Shown here piece after piece: positions 6,451 to 7,013 of a stretch of DNA of 7,013 nucleotides. Below the pieces are notes generated by a model. That model made no database searches and was not told the origin of the DNA. It worked only from the letters and a program-made list of their open reading frames with translations. The position numbers and the translations under genes were made by a program. Each line of letters begins with the position of its first letter. Position 1 is the stretch's first letter. Source of the DNA: Actinomycetes bacterium. GTDB taxonomy: Bacteria > Actinomycetota > Actinomycetes > S36-B12 > GCA-2699445. The DNA lies in contig JAHZKU010000111.1 of assembly GCA_022600255.1 (NCBI GenBank), positions 1-7,013 of the forward strand, given 5' to 3'.

Positions 6451-7013
6451 ATGGCGCTGGCCGTGGCCAAAGAAGTCGAAGAACGCGATGATGTCATCAT
6501 TCGATTCGCGGGTGACTCCGGGGACGGGATGCAACTGACGGGCGACCGTTTCACATCGGCCACCGCATCGTTCGGCAACGACTTATCGACCCTCCCGGAT
6601 TTTCCTGCTGAGATTCGCGCACCCGCCGGAACCCTGCCGGGAGTATCGGCATTCCAGGTGCATTTCGCAGACCATTCAATTCGCACCCCGGGCGACGCCC
6701 CAGACGTGTTGGTGGCCATGAACCCCGCAGCATTGAAGGCCAATATCGCTGACCTGCCGCGTGGGGGACAAGTCATCGTGAACACGGACGAGTTCACCAA
6801 GCGCGCCATCGCGAAAGTCGGCTATGACGCCAACCCCCTGGAGGACGACTCCCTGGCGGCCTACACGGTGCACCAGATTCCGCTCACATCTCTCACCGTC
6901 GGTGCCCTTTCCGACTTCGACATTTCCAAGAAAGACGCCCAACGCGCCAAGAACATGTTCTCCCTGGGGTTGCTGTCTTGGCTGTACAGCCGACCCACGG
7001 AGCAGACTCGCTC
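6451..7013 (+). CDS. korA: 2-oxoglutarate:ferredoxin oxidoreductase subunit alpha (KorA), N-terminal part
   Basis: The gene runs off the right edge; 187 codons are visible. The product has the opening of the gamma domain of 2-oxoacid:ferredoxin oxidoreductases: VIIRFAGDSGDGMQLTGDRF, then AEIRAPAGTLPGVSAFQ, DVLVAMNPAALKANI and VIVNTDEFTKR. This fits the actinobacterial KorA type (as in mycobacterial Rv2455c), where the gamma domain is fused ahead of the alpha domain. With KorB, a thiamine-diphosphate and iron-sulfur subunit, it oxidises 2-oxoglutarate to succinyl-CoA with CoA and ferredoxin. KorB would be expected beyond the window. Two starts are possible: ATG at 6451 lacks a proper ribosome site, while GTG at 6463 has AGGATGG (6448-6454) eight bases before it and gives MAKEVEERDDV, closer to my recollection of homologues. 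The frame is closed upstream by TAA at 6391. Assignment to 2-oxoglutarate rather than another 2-oxoacid is inferred from similarity. Confidence 0.92.
   Translation, partial: MALAVAKEVEERDDVIIRFAGDSGDGMQLTGDRFTSATASFGNDLSTLPDFPAEIRAPAGTLPGVSAFQVHFADHSIRTPGDAPDVLVAMNPAALKANIADLPRGGQVIVNTDEFTKRAIAKVGYDANPLEDDSLAAYTVHQIPLTSLTVGALSDFDISKKDAQRAKNMFSLGLLSWLYSRPTEQTR

Noticed and set aside
6057..6809. 250-codon minus-strand open frame spanning the yajQ end and korA start
   Set aside because: It is antisense to two firmly identified genes and crosses the korA promoter; no recognisable domain.

Overview
The window reads as chromosome from a GC-rich bacterium (about 60% GC by eye), most likely an actinomycete. 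The signs are a KorA whose opening residues match the gamma-alpha fused 2-oxoacid:ferredoxin oxidoreductase typical of Actinomycetota, GTG starts, two tRNA genes (the tRNA-Tyr has no encoded CCA), and a YajQ gene divergent from tRNA-Tyr. The species cannot be named from the sequence.

Layout, left to right: the 5' two thirds of a minus-strand tRNA-Thr(GGT) cut by the window edge (1-51); a short divergent promoter region; a plus-strand 962-residue PAS-PAS-GAF-PAS-GGDEF-EAL cyclic-di-GMP enzyme (135-3023); a 274-bp convergent gap with hairpins and no recognisable gene; a minus-strand 703-residue FUSC-family membrane exporter (3298-5409); a 143-bp spacer; a minus-strand tRNA-Tyr(GTA) (5553-5634); a divergent spacer; plus-strand yajQ (5754-6245); a 205-bp spacer with a good promoter candidate and a cluster of CCAAACC-like motifs; and the start of korA, which runs off the right edge.

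How the parts relate: the large enzyme has intact motifs to make c-di-GMP (GGDEF plus product-inhibition I-site) and to degrade it (EAL). YajQ belongs to a family of which at least one member (in Xanthomonas) is a c-di-GMP receptor. A turnover enzyme and a possible reader therefore lie within 6 kb, on the same strand but separated by the exporter and a tRNA. The exporter and the c-di-GMP enzyme fill the space between two same-strand tRNA genes that, as I recall, are often close together in actinomycetes. This may be an accessory insertion, but no attachment sites or mobility genes are visible here. KorA belongs to central carbon metabolism (ferredoxin-linked 2-oxoglutarate oxidation) and probably starts a separate korAB operon.

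I see no CRISPR array, insertion sequence, phage gene or toxin-antitoxin pair. Nothing here is clearly a new biological system. The points most worth following up are the c-di-GMP locus between the tRNAs and the motif cluster upstream of korA.
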